A stretch of DNA of 64,000 nucleotides. Origin: Chrysemys picta bellii. Taxonomy: Eukaryota; Chordata; Testudines; Emydidae. Of this stretch, positions 12,776 to 23,005 are shown piece by piece (positions within the stretch are counted from its first letter, which is position 1; each line of letters starts with the position of its first letter). The notes beneath the pieces were generated by a model. It saw nothing but the letters and a program-made list of their open reading frames with translations, made no database searches and was not told the DNA's origin. Position numbers and translations under genes: made by a program. Where the stretch lies: positions 127,510,943 to 127,574,942 of the forward strand of contig NC_088791.1 of the NCBI RefSeq assembly GCF_011386835.1, in the 5' to 3' direction.

Positions 12776-12861
12776 CCTTAGACATGCATATGCTTGAGGG
12801 GCATTAACCCAGCTAAACTCAGTCTAAAATTTGGTCATTTTTTTCAATGGGTGATGGTAAA
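12694..12861 (+). repeat. Right arm of the ~165-bp inverted duplication
   Basis: Partner of 11516-11682 in opposite orientation, about 1.0 kb away. It overlaps the 3' end of the CR1 fragment and extends past it into sequence also present outside the CR1 end of the left arm. Confidence 0.8.
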
Positions 12862-14353
12862 ATGCTTTTAGCATGGTTGCCCCAGAAAATGGAAATTGAC
12901 CAATTATTCACACACATTTGGGGACATTGGGCAAATGACTTCTGGTAGTTTGTGGATGGGGAAGTGTGGTGGGAATGTGTTCCCCTACCTTATCCTTAAA
13001 TGGTACACCTATCCTGTGATGGGGCCTCATCAGATTTATAGTGAAATCTATGAAGTGATCCATATCTGACAACCTCCTATCTTGTGACCACCCCATCTTA
13101 TCCCCAATGTATTGAGTACAGTTCCCTACCACATTCAGTCCCTTGAATGGTTGCTTAAAACAGGCTTCATTGTATTAGTGAGATTTTGAGATTAACTCAG
13201 GAAGAACTGCCTGCCTTTTACCTTGGTCAGTTGTTTTTTCAGGGTTAATAGAGTTGTGACCATTCTTTTCCACAGGGAAAAAAAAATCTCTTTTCCCCCT
13301 CATTGTGACAACTCACTTGGCAAATTAAACTGTGTGGAGTAGTTCAAATGCAAATTTAATTTTGATTTTAAATGTCAGTCCTCACATCTGAATTGCAAAT
13401 ATTTTAGTCAAAGGAAACTCTGAGCTTGCCCTTGAATGTGCTCAATAAAGAAAACTCTTTCAAGATGAGAGAATGACAGTAGAACCTTGCTAATCCACAC
13501 TCTCTTCTCAGCAGAGGTTTAATCAGGAGTGCTGCAGTGAGGTGTCATATTATGAACACTTGTTTATTCCTTTTTGCGTGTAAAGTTTGCTTTGTGAATT
13601 GATATATCAGAAATAAAACTAAACTATAATTATCAGAGTAAATGACCAAAGTACATTTTGCAATAAACAGTCTTCTTATTGTTCCCTTACGTGCCAGTTC
13701 AGATAATTCCACAATTTTCAATGGGAGTTTTAATGATTAATGTGGACTGGAGAGTTTCTACAATCTATCTCGTGGCAATTATATTACAGTTATATAGACA
13801 AAGATATATTTTTTCATTGATTTATTGAGCCCCCTCCCCCCTCAACACACACGCTTATTTGTAGTTTTCCATCAGGAAGGAGGGAATTAGTAGAAGATTA
13901 TATACACAAAATAAAGTGTAAATGAAGGGGCAGGCACACTTAAAGGGATGCTGTCAAGTAGTTTAGGTTGTGTATATGTGTGTATTCTGTTAAAAGTAAC
14001 TTTAAAGGGAGATTTTAATATTCTTCTCTTCACCCTCCCTACTCATTATGTAGCATTGTCAGGCACAAAAGTAGAAAATGAACAGGCTATTTTTAAAAAA
14101 GTCAATTTGACTAGACCTTTCTGGCTAGGCTTCTCAGTTGAACGGTGTGCAAAAATTATTCAGAACGTGTGGTGAAATTTAATTGCTGTCTAAAGCTCCT
14201 TTGCATTTTGAAAACCAGACATCATGATAGTACCACAGGTGAATTTTTTTAATAGACACAGTTTTTAACTACGTTCATTTAATCTATTGTTAGCCTTGGC
14301 TTTGTAAATTTAGTTAACAAGTTTACCTACTCATTTATTCATTTTAATTTCAG
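12862..14353. other. ATXN10 intron; no gene seen
   Basis: AT-rich intron before exon B. Short ORFs on either strand carry no recognisable motif. No repeat boundary can be defended. Confidence 0.6.
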
Positions 14354-14519
14354 GATTACTTTGTTAGAACTGATAATGGCCAAAATAAGTGAGAAAAATT
14401 CAGTGACCAGTGAGGAAATGGCAGTGCTCTTGAAAGATGCTGAATTTCTTGCAAGCCTTTTCCAGGAGAAATGTCATGATGTGCTCAAATTAACTTCTGC
14501 TGCAAATACAGAAGATGAG
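14354..14519 (+). CDS. ATXN10: ATXN10 internal exon (B)
   Basis: The next ATXN10 exon. The acceptor is TTTCAG and the donor is GAG followed by GTAAGA. Its first G completes the Arg codon opened by exon A. The remaining 165 bases are exactly 55 codons, beginning ITLLELIMAKIS and ending NTEDE. Human ataxin-10 has VTLLDLMIAKIT at this place, then a poorly conserved acidic stretch, then HAELIAS, matched here by DAEFLAS. The exon ends in phase 0. A methionine-started reading inside it (14361 onward) runs past the donor and is an artefact of ignoring splicing. The segment corresponds to the helical-repeat core of the protein. Confidence 0.94.
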
Positions 14520-17500
14520 GTAAGACTTCAGGAACACTATGTTAGAATCTGAAGTTGCTAACGTGGGTTGGTTCATGTACATAAAATCACAATGATCTCT
14601 TGCCTATAGACTCAAACTTCCTTTGGATAGTAAAGCAGCTGAAGAGATCACAGGAATCTCTTGAAGCTTTTCGGTTTTCTTAAAATCTCAATTTGTTGCT
14701 GTACAGTGAGCGTTGCCTCTACCAAGAAATGGGGTGGAATTCCTTAGAAGACTTTTCACTCCTACATGATGTTGACTAAGAATTCGGTGCTTGCAGAGGA
14801 TAGCTCTGTACTTGACATCACAGGAGGTGGTGGTGGAAAACTTAGTTATTTTCGGTCATTTTTTGTTTGAGTTGGATGTCTTGACTTATTCTAGTTTTAC
14901 CAAGGGCTATTCCTATTTATTTAATTTTTTAATTGTGAATTTTATTTTAGTCAAATAGTCTTACTTCTATAGGGACCTTGGAAGCCAAGTTAAATTTGCT
15001 GAACAAAAATAGCATTTCTGCCTAGTTTTTCATTGGTTTGAAACAAAAATAGATGGAGCTGTAACCTTATCCTGTTTTTTGACAAAAATGGCTCAACTAG
15101 ATAACAAATTACATATATTTAAGATATGTAAAGTATCAAATGCAGCCATTTAAAAACATCTTATAAGTAGTGAATTTTTAAAATGCAGTTGGCTAATTAT
15201 AAATACGATCTCTTTCATATTGTGATTTAGAGTTTAGCTTTTGGGTGTCTTTTTATTTCCTCTTTGTGCTGAGGAGGGAGGAGTGTCCAAGAAGGTCTCT
15301 TCTGCCTTGTCATGCCCCATGGTGTAGGCTAAGGAGGCCTTTGCCATCTTCAGGTAGACTACTCTGCTAATCTAGCTTTTCCTGCATTCGTTTCTGGGGG
15401 ATTTCGCTTTCACCTTTCCATCCCATTGTATACAAGTATGATGGCACAGCTCTAATCCCGTCTCCAGAAGTACAGACAGCAATTACCCCCATGGCTGTAA
15501 TACCCCCTGACAATCGTAGGTAATTAATATAAAATGCACCTATCACAGGGAGAACCAATACCTCCTCTGTCTTACACTTTCTCACCCTATGTTGCTCATG
15601 GAATGTCAATTGGTATTGCCCTCAGATCTGGGTCTCTCTGACCTTCAGCTAGCTTTTAATGCTTTTTTAATACAAACACCTGAAAAACCCTTTACCTTGT
15701 GAAGCTTGGAAAAAATGTGTTTTCCAAGCCTACATTTAGCAAAACATTTTGTAACTACTGCTGCTTTCTTGAGTTCTCATGTATATGACATCCCATGATA
15801 CAATTATCTTTAACTCACTGACTTCAGTTACTTCTACTCACAAAAGAGGAAAAAGCATGTTTAAAAAGACTTAAAAAGAAATTACGCACTTTTTTTTTTT
15901 TACAAGTCATAACCAGTTTCTTTCCAGCAGGAGGAGCACCATACTATGTCAAAAATGTTGGTTTCCAATATAATAGTGTAGTTGGAAGAAAGAAGTATCT
16001 TGTAATTAAAACAATGCTAATACAAACTAATTTATTTAAAAAAAAATCTTTAAGAACAAGCTTCTGTGATTAATCTATTTTGAAATGCAAATGAAAAAAA
16101 TCATGTCTTTGTACATTACTATTAAACTATATTGTAGCTGTCTGAAACTTGTGTTAGAATATTTACAAGTGTACAAGAACTCAAAATATACTAAGCATAT
16201 TGTGTTATATGTGGGAAACCTGCTTTTATAATGCTCTCAGAAATCTCTCTGTGAGAAAGTGGTAGTTGAGTGGATAGCAAAACTGGGAATGGGGGAGAGA
16301 GAGCCTACAGTCTATCCATGGAGAATAGTCTTTCTAGCCTATCCCAGGAGAATTTATGAAGTTAGACTAAAAAGGTCTTTTAGATAAGTGAAAGAACTTG
16401 ACTACTACCAGAAAAGATGGCAACTTGAAATTAAATTAAAGGGAAGCATACTGAGAGATTTCCATCAACTTTTTATCCTATTCAGTAACTTCCAAGTAGT
16501 CTGTGTTTTCAATTCTTAAAAAAATATGCTTGGTTTTTACAGTAAAAAGATCTCTGTTCAGCTTTAAGGTGAGGTAGACCAGCATTCTCAATGCTGTCAT
16601 CGTAGGTTGCCCTTTCTAGCACAAATTTAAGTCCTTCTTGGATGTAAACACAAAAGTCATTTTCAGTATTTTTTTAATCCCATTATCATTGATCATTTAC
16701 TGCCCTGGAATTGGAGTTGCAAATAAGTGAATAAAAGAAGAGGATTGGCAAGAATAGCTGAAAAATAGTCTCTACACAGAAGGGAAAAATCCTGATAAAT
16801 CCATGAATTATTGTGCCTTGTCGTTTACTAAGAATAACCAATAGAAATTCAGTAGTCTCGGTATTTTTGTCAGTTCTCCAAATATTTCAATTTTTGCCTA
16901 AGGGTTGTATTATTTTACAAGTAATGGGATAGTGCCTGCAAAGAATCGAATTTAGTATTTTTCTTTAGACACTATCTTCTGCAGACAACGTACGTTCTAT
17001 CCCAAGCCAATCAGAAGTTGATATTATGCAGCTGCTTCATAGCGAACATTAAAATTATTTTATTTTGTTTATAAGCCTGTTTTTTAGCATTTTCACACTC
17101 CACCAGACCCGAAAAAATACCAATTTCCCTCAAATTTGCGTACCTTATTTTCTTCCTGGCTAGAGAGGATTTTTTTCTGTGTTGGGAAGTTTATTCAAAT
17201 TCAGAAAATAAGTTAATGTTTTTTAACAATCTTTTCCTGTTTCAATTTTTTAAAATATTCCCAATTCATTTTGGCTAGTCAGATCTCCAAAATGAGTTGT
17301 ACTACAAACTCCACATTTTTGTTTTGTTTTGGTCTTATAAAGGAGTATCTAGGATGTTTTTTGTTTTGTTTTGTTTTTTGGGGGGAGGGGTTACTAAGTT
17401 ATATAAAGTGTTCTTTCTACATGTAAACAGAACAAAGATTAAAATATATCTTGTATAAAAATGACATGTTCCTCCTATCAGGCCTTGCTGTAGCAATTGT

Positions 17501-18548
17501 TTACCTGAGCCAGAGGATGAAATGGTGCATGGTAGGTGACATGCAGAGCTGCAGTATTCTGGGAAGAGATATGTGGGAGACAATGAACCAGGAAAGATAT
17601 GTTTCAAAAGTGCTAATTTCCAAACACCTCTTACTGGTCTCAATAAGAACTGTTGGGAATTTGGCAGTTTTGAAGATCAGGCTCCTTTTTTTGATACCTA
17701 AATAGGTTCCTAAATCCATAACAGTAGGTTCCTTTTTTTTTTTTTTTTTAATCTTTTACCCATCAGATAAACACCTCCTTCAGCCCCCAAAAAGGCAAAA
17801 TGAAGATGTGGATGTGTGGTGTATAGTAGGTGGGGTAATAGGGAGACACCTGCCAGCCATTGAAACCATCTGAAAAGTTTTGCTTTATTTATACTTATAA
17901 ACCAACAGCTCAGATGTCAGCCATACAAAACTGTACCAACAATCTTTGCCGACAAAATATGCCTGAAAAAAGTGGCTTAGAATAAGGGTTGTCACAGCTC
18001 TCACTAGAGAGTTGCTTGAGCAACACATTATGTATGTTTGTGTGTAATATAATATATTTGCACATACAATTGTCTTTAAAAGTTCTGTGCCAATAATACT
18101 ATTTACAGCTATCTATAGATATTTGTTTGCCCTTCAGTACATAAGCTTTTATTATGACTACAATTTATACATACATTAGCTGAGAGTTTTTCAGTAAAAC
18201 TGCTGTTTCAGTACAAAATGGGAACGTGGGATGAAAACGTTACAAATACTGTCTCTGTCATTGAAATACAGTTGTGACTGCATTTCACTAAACCACATAA
18301 TTATTCAATGCGATTGGGTTTGTGCTGGTGAAAGCAATGTATAAAATAGTTTAGGGCTACATTGTGTCTTGGACTACATGCCAATGAAAGGAAGCAATGG
18401 GAAATAATTTCCCTTCCATTCCAGCGTGGGCTAACTGGATCGTGAATCTGGCAGGTAGACAAGCAGGTGCTATGTGCCTGTTGACCTGTTGAACAGGTGA
18501 GCAGGGAGGAGTGGGGAATGGACATAGACCTGGATCTGCCAGCACCAT
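14520..18548. other. ATXN10 intron; no gene seen
   Basis: Intron between exons B and C. It holds poly-T at about 15890 and 17735 and several ORFs of 60-117 codons on both strands (for example 17335-17719 and 18301-18710) that overlap each other and lack recognisable domains. The right-hand ORFs run into the Penelope-like insertion that follows. Confidence 0.55.
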
Positions 18549-18558
18549 CAAGGTAGCA

Positions 18559-18760
18559 TAGAGAGACCAGGTGGGGAAGGTAAAATCTTTTATTGGACCA
18601 ACTTCTCTTTGTGAAAGAGACAAGCTTTTGAGCTTACACAGAGCTGTGTTAACTGGAAAGCTGCTCTCTCTCACCCAAGTTGTTCCAATAAAAGATATTC
18701 CCTCACCCACCTGGTTTCTCTAGTATTCTGTGACTAACACAACTTCGGCAACACTGCAAG
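18559..18760 (+). mobile_element. Short Penelope-like fold-back insertion with 10-bp TSD
   Basis: 202-bp insertion between perfect 10-bp direct repeats CAAGGTAGCA (18549-18558 and 18761-18770). The left arm (TAGAGAGACCAGGTGGGG, ATCTTTTATTGGACCAACTT) is the inverted complement of the right arm (CCAATAAAAGATATTCC, CTCACCCACCTGGTTTCTCT). The right end continues with ACTAACACAACTTCGGCAAC as a non-paired tail. The arms match the 3' tail of the PLE at 10700-11417. Inverted terminal copies plus a variable-length TSD are a known outcome of Penelope-like integration. Confidence 0.82.
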
Positions 18761-18770
18761 CAAGGTAGCA

Positions 18771-19732
18771 CAGAGGCTGTCATAATTTGCTACTGGTATA
18801 GGCCAGCAGCAAATTACGGGGTAAGAGGGAAGCAAGGAAGGAATTATAACTCAGAGATGTCTGTCATAGTGTCTCCAAGCTACTTCTGGAGTGTTTGTAG
18901 CTTATGCATTGTCCTTTACACAGGGCTATGTATAAAGTCACAGTTTTGTCCTTAGGCATTGCATGCCGCACTGAATATTTATTTATTTATTATTATTTTT
19001 TGCTTTTCTGAGTGATGATTTTGTAATTCCGAGTGCCATACGATCCACCTAGCTAGTGAGAGTCTACACCAAGAAATAGTTTTCTGGTTGAATAAATAAT
19101 ATGCAAATAAGACTGTCTTTTCTACCTAACCAGAATACTGCATTTATAATCCCAAATGCCTGTTTACCCAAGAATAATGTAAATTTTCGCAGCCAAAGTT
19201 CATTCAACCACAGAATTATGCAGGATTCTTGTGGATAACAAATTGATGTCTTGCAGGCAGTGTTTGTGTCTTTAAAGTGGGACACTCGCACTGGGTAAAC
19301 TCAAAGAAAAAACATTTATACAGAAGTGATTTTCTCAACCTGTAATTTTCTGTATTTCTGCTGTTGGAAAATACTGTGTTTTTAATAAAAACTTTATCCC
19401 TTACGGCTCTATTTTGCTTTCTCTGTGATTTTTCATGGAAGTTGTAACACTGTGTTTGACAATAGTTTGTAAAGAGGAAATGATTATAATTTAATATATT
19501 AATTATTATGGTTATTTGGAAGAAGCCCTTGTTTGTTCATATATATTTATAATGAAAATATAATCTTTAACAATTTTCAGGGGAAACAATGGAAAACTAG
19601 TAAATGGACATGGTGTCATATGTTGCTGATAGCTCACGCTTTTCAGTAGACCTTCTGATCTTAGATTCATGTTTATGAACAATAATATATTTTGTGTGTT
19701 CATGATTTCAGAAATGTTGCCTTTCTTCACAG
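18771..19732. other. ATXN10 intron; no gene seen
   Basis: Intron sequence before exon C. AT-rich, with no recognisable repeat. A 75-codon minus ORF overlapping exon C is a shadow. Confidence 0.6.
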
Positions 19733-19841
19733 GAAGCAATAGTTACAATTCGGCTTCTTGATGTTCTTTGTGAAATGACATCGAACAATGAACAACTGGA
19801 ACATCTGCAAACTTGTCCTGGTTTGCTTGAGACAGCTGTGG
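19733..19841 (+). CDS. ATXN10: ATXN10 internal exon (C)
   Basis: ATXN10 exon with acceptor TTCACAG and donor G followed by GTGAGT. It starts in phase 0 directly after the Glu that ends exon B. It encodes 36 residues beginning EAIVTIRLLDVLCEMT and ending CPGLLETAV, plus one base of a split Asp codon. Human ataxin-10 reads ATIRLLDVLCEMT in the same place, the strongest single match in the window. The exon is absent from a plain ORF listing because in-frame stops in the flanking introns leave no methionine-started ORF of useful length. Confidence 0.95.
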
Positions 19842-21338
19842 GTGAGTTAATAAGTGCTATTGCTTTCCAACTACTGTTTCAAAACTGTATTCTGCACTGT
19901 ATATGAAAATGATTTTTTTCACAACTGGTGGTAATTATGATTGACCTTTTAATAAAATAAATAAATAAAAAGCAGTGAATTACTAATCTACATTTTCAAA
20001 TGTTTGATTCGTCTCTGGAAGTTCTGTTGCTCTACTTGCTCAGAGTGCAGTTAGCTCTGTTTGCCCAGCAGAGCCTTTATCTGTCTCTCAACAGTCCTAT
20101 TTGTATGGGATGAGTTTGTGAAGGACGACGGCTTCATTTTCTTCCACTGTCTGATTGTGTGTTTAACGAGTTCCTCCAAACATAAAAATAGGACTTTCCC
20201 ATCTGTCACTTATTGTATTCTTTATTTTGACTTCCAGGTACTGAATAAAAGTTCTCATTAATCAAATTGTTACTTCAAAGTTCAGTTTAAAACAAGCCTC
20301 CCCATAAAAGTAAAGATTTTTACACAATAAAAAGAAGCCAGGCCAGTGAGGAGAGACCCTCGCCTCAGGCAAAAGGGAGAAAGTGGTGTGCAAGTGATGA
20401 CTTCTACCCCCAAAACTCTTCACTTTAGCTGAGTCTGATGTTGCTGCACGCAGCCTTCAACACAGCTCATAAAGGTCTGATGTCAGTTTAAGGAAATCAT
20501 TCATTCAGCGTATTCATTTGAACTTGTAGACTGATACTACTCAGCTTATATACACTGATATTCTAAATGTCCTTTGGGAAGAGGATTGCTAGTGTGCTCT
20601 GCTCCTACACTTACCTATAGCTAACCTTTCTGATTAAATTCAAATACATCATTTACTACTTCCATTAAGTAAGGGCACTTAAATGCACTTACATCTATGT
20701 ATGTCTTGAAGAATCACAAAATATCCACTTGTACTTCCTTAACAAATGCTTAACTATTTCAGCACAGAAGGAGAATTACAAGGAGTTGGAGATCAATATA
20801 GCACTTTCACCAGTTAATATGCCAATACTTGTTTCGCTAGCAGCTTTGTCTGATTTTTCTGCACAGTTATCTCCAGACTAATTAAACACAGCTGCAGACT
20901 AGAACATTGCAACCATGTGTGATCCGTTATAGTTCTCAGGCACTGCTAGCCAATAGGACTACCACAATGGATTCTGTTCTCCAATTTGTTTCTTAGCCTA
21001 AGAATAACAATGTTAACTTGACAGTTAAGTGTTTTTTGTTAGCAGCAGTTTGAGGCAAAACCTCAATGTTCCAGAGAAGTCTCTGCTTTGAAAGAATTGA
21101 AAACCGAGCACTACAAAGGGATAGCATCAATAAGAGTGTCCGAATCATCAGCCACTAATGGCTCTGATACCTGTGTGGAAAATTGGACTCATCCTTATGA
21201 CTCTGTGTCTGAACTACAAAATCAAATAAGTGTGAGAAGCTTCAGGGCTGTCTTAACCTAACCCTAGCACAAAAATAAACAAACAAACAAAATTGGCAAA
21301 CTGATGTTCTTCCAACATTCTTGAAAAATCTAGAATTA
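19842..21338. other. ATXN10 intron; no gene seen
   Basis: First part of the intron between exons C and D. No repeat boundaries or ORFs of interest are visible. Confidence 0.6.
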
Positions 21339-21351
21339 TATAGAAATGTTA

Positions 21352-21726
21352 AGTATCAGAGGGGTAGCCGTGTTAGTCTGGATCTGTAAAAAGCAACAAA
21401 GTTCTGTGGCACCTTTGAGACTAACAGATGTATTGGAGCATAAGCTTTCGTGAGGTTGAGGTTCTTCATGAGGTTGCTCCAATACATCTGTTAGTCTTAA
21501 AGGTGCCATGAGGTTTCTTCTATCAACCTCATGAAGAAACTTGAAGCAGTATACAAAAACCTGTAGGAGAACACTTATCTCCAGACTGATTCTTGCCAGC
21601 TTATTTATACCTGCCCCCGGAAATTTCCATTACATGCATCCGACGAAGTGGGCATTCACCCACGAAAGCTTACGTTCCAATACATCTGTTAGTCTTAAAG
21701 GTGCCACAGAACTCTCCGTTGCTTTC
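21352..21726 (-). mobile_element. Penelope-like fold-back insertion with 13-bp TSD
   Basis: 375-bp insertion bounded by perfect 13-bp direct repeats TATAGAAATGTTA (21339-21351 and 21727-21739). The left arm AAAGCAACAAAGTTCTGTGG with CTAACAGATGTATTGGAGCA is the inverted complement of the right arm CCAATACATCTGTTAG with CCACAGAACTCTCCGTTGC. An unpaired tail, CAGAGGGGTAGCCGTGTTAG, lies at the left. On the minus strand this tail reads CTAACACGGCTACCCCTCTG, resembling the tail of the 18559 insertion. A plus-strand trace FIPAPGNFHYMHPTKWAFTH lies inside. The element is common in turtles in my memory; the Penelope class is inferred from structure. Confidence 0.78.
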
Positions 21727-21820
21727 TATAGAAATGTTAGTGTTTTGAAAATTGCTATCAAAAGCAGTGATGTTCCCAGTATGGTAATGTATTAAAATGT
21801 CTGTTTGCTTCCTTATGTAG

Positions 21821-21990
21821 ATACTTTGCGGCTAACTCACCTGGCTGGGAAACAGACTGCAAATATCTTCACTGCCACACATTCTATGACAGGAGAGGGA
21901 GAAATTTCACATCCAGCTGTGGGTTTTAAATCACACCTCATTCGATTGATTGGAAATTTGTGTTACAAGAATAAGGAAAACCAAGACAAG
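21821..21990 (+). CDS. ATXN10: ATXN10 internal exon (D)
   Basis: ATXN10 exon with acceptor TTATGTAG and donor AAG followed by GTAGGA. The first two bases complete the Asp codon begun in exon C. The next 168 bases are 56 codons, beginning TLRLTHLAGKQTANIF and ending with GFKSHLIRLIGNLCYKNKE and NQDK. In human ataxin-10 the block GFKSHLIRLIGNLCYKNK is identical. The exon ends in phase 0. The next human segment (NELDGIPLIL) was looked for downstream and not found, so the following exon lies beyond the window. A Penelope-like fold-back insertion ends only 81 bp upstream of this exon. Confidence 0.95.
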
Positions 21991-22371
21991 GTAGGATTGT
22001 TTCCATGTAGTCTCTTGCATGATCAGCTGCACTCACGTGTGTGATTTATGACTAAATAATATAGTTAATCTACAGTAGAGGTTAAAATTAGTATTAGGAG
22101 GGCAGAAGCAGAAATGTTGCTGGACTGCTTCAGAATTATGAAAGAAACCCACATCACATAATTACCATAACTGGCTTTATTTTGTGTGTGTGTTTAACAT
22201 GTTTTACTTCAATTTTATCCTCGTGCTTTCTGTCCATCTCTCTCTCTCAAAGCCAATGTTTAGTTCTTCCTGCCCCTTTCACATCTGACTACAGTTCTTA
22301 AAAAACTTCTGGAAGTTAAAACCCAACTGATGTTTAAAAAACAAACAAAAATCCAGTTTAGTTGGCCTCTC

Positions 22372-22374
<3 letters not shown>

Positions 22375-22402
<28 letters not shown>
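22375..22402. repeat. (TC)n microsatellite
   Basis: About 14 uninterrupted TC units followed by a C-rich stretch. It creates a spurious Arg/Glu-rich minus-strand ORF. Confidence 0.95.
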
Positions 22403-22406
<4 letters not shown>

Positions 22407-22785
22407 CCCCCCCCAAAAAAAACTTTCTTCCATTTTTGAGATGCAGGTAAGTCTACAAACCTCCTCATATTGAATCCTCTGACTCTGTTGAGGAGCCAAT
22501 CCCATATAGGGAAAATTAGCTTTTCTTTATGGAGTGAGAACAATGAAAAGAAAGTGAGGGGACAGCTGCCTACTTTTAGTCATTAAATCCTTTCCTGAGT
22601 GTTGCATAAGATGTGATTTTCATCCAGATGTGAACCTGCTTTTCTTGCTGCAGGCAAGTAGGCCTTCTATGAAAAATATTGTAATGTTTAAATGCATTAT
22701 GTTGTAAACCTTTCCAGAATTGGACAGATTGCACCATAAGGTAAATTAATCAAAGGGCTCCTAACACATAATAATCCTCCACAAC

Positions 22786-23005
22786 ACACGTTTCAAGATA
22801 TCTGGGTCCTACACATGCCTATCGCAACACTGGAGATGTGTTGAAAAGTGTGTTATGGGGAATACTGATCATCCTAACAGTGGAGATATGTCTGCAAGTT
22901 TTGCATGTATTATGGAAGGGGCTGGTGCTGCTTTAAGTTGGTGTGTTTTCGTTTATGGAGAGCTTGCTTCTGATGACACATCTTCTGATGACGAGCTTGG
23001 TGTCA
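22786..23005. mobile_element. Penelope-like fragment in hairpin arrangement
   Basis: The left 46 bp (22786-22831) match the plus strand of the PLE at about 10852, around CACAACACAC and TCTGGGTCCTACACATGC. From 22832 the sequence switches to the opposite strand of the same element, giving GGAGATATGTCTGCAAG and GGGGCTGGTGCTGCTTTAAG, the complement of the region at 10740-10885. The junction forms a hairpin. A 15-bp direct duplication, CTTCTGATGACACAT, creates two CTGATGA motifs at 22970 and 22985. The right boundary is approximate. Confidence 0.68.

Noticed and set aside
14361..14552. 63-codon ORF taken as a complete small gene
   Set aside because: It is ATXN10 exon B read past its donor site into the intron.
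18301..18710. 117-codon minus-strand ORF as a small gene
   Set aside because: Ends inside a Penelope-like insertion and overlaps another ORF in a different frame; no recognisable protein.
22970..22991. Two CTGATGA motifs as part of a hammerhead ribozyme, known in some Penelope-like elements
   Set aside because: No GAAA core or pairing stems at the right spacing; the doubling is a 15-bp direct duplication.
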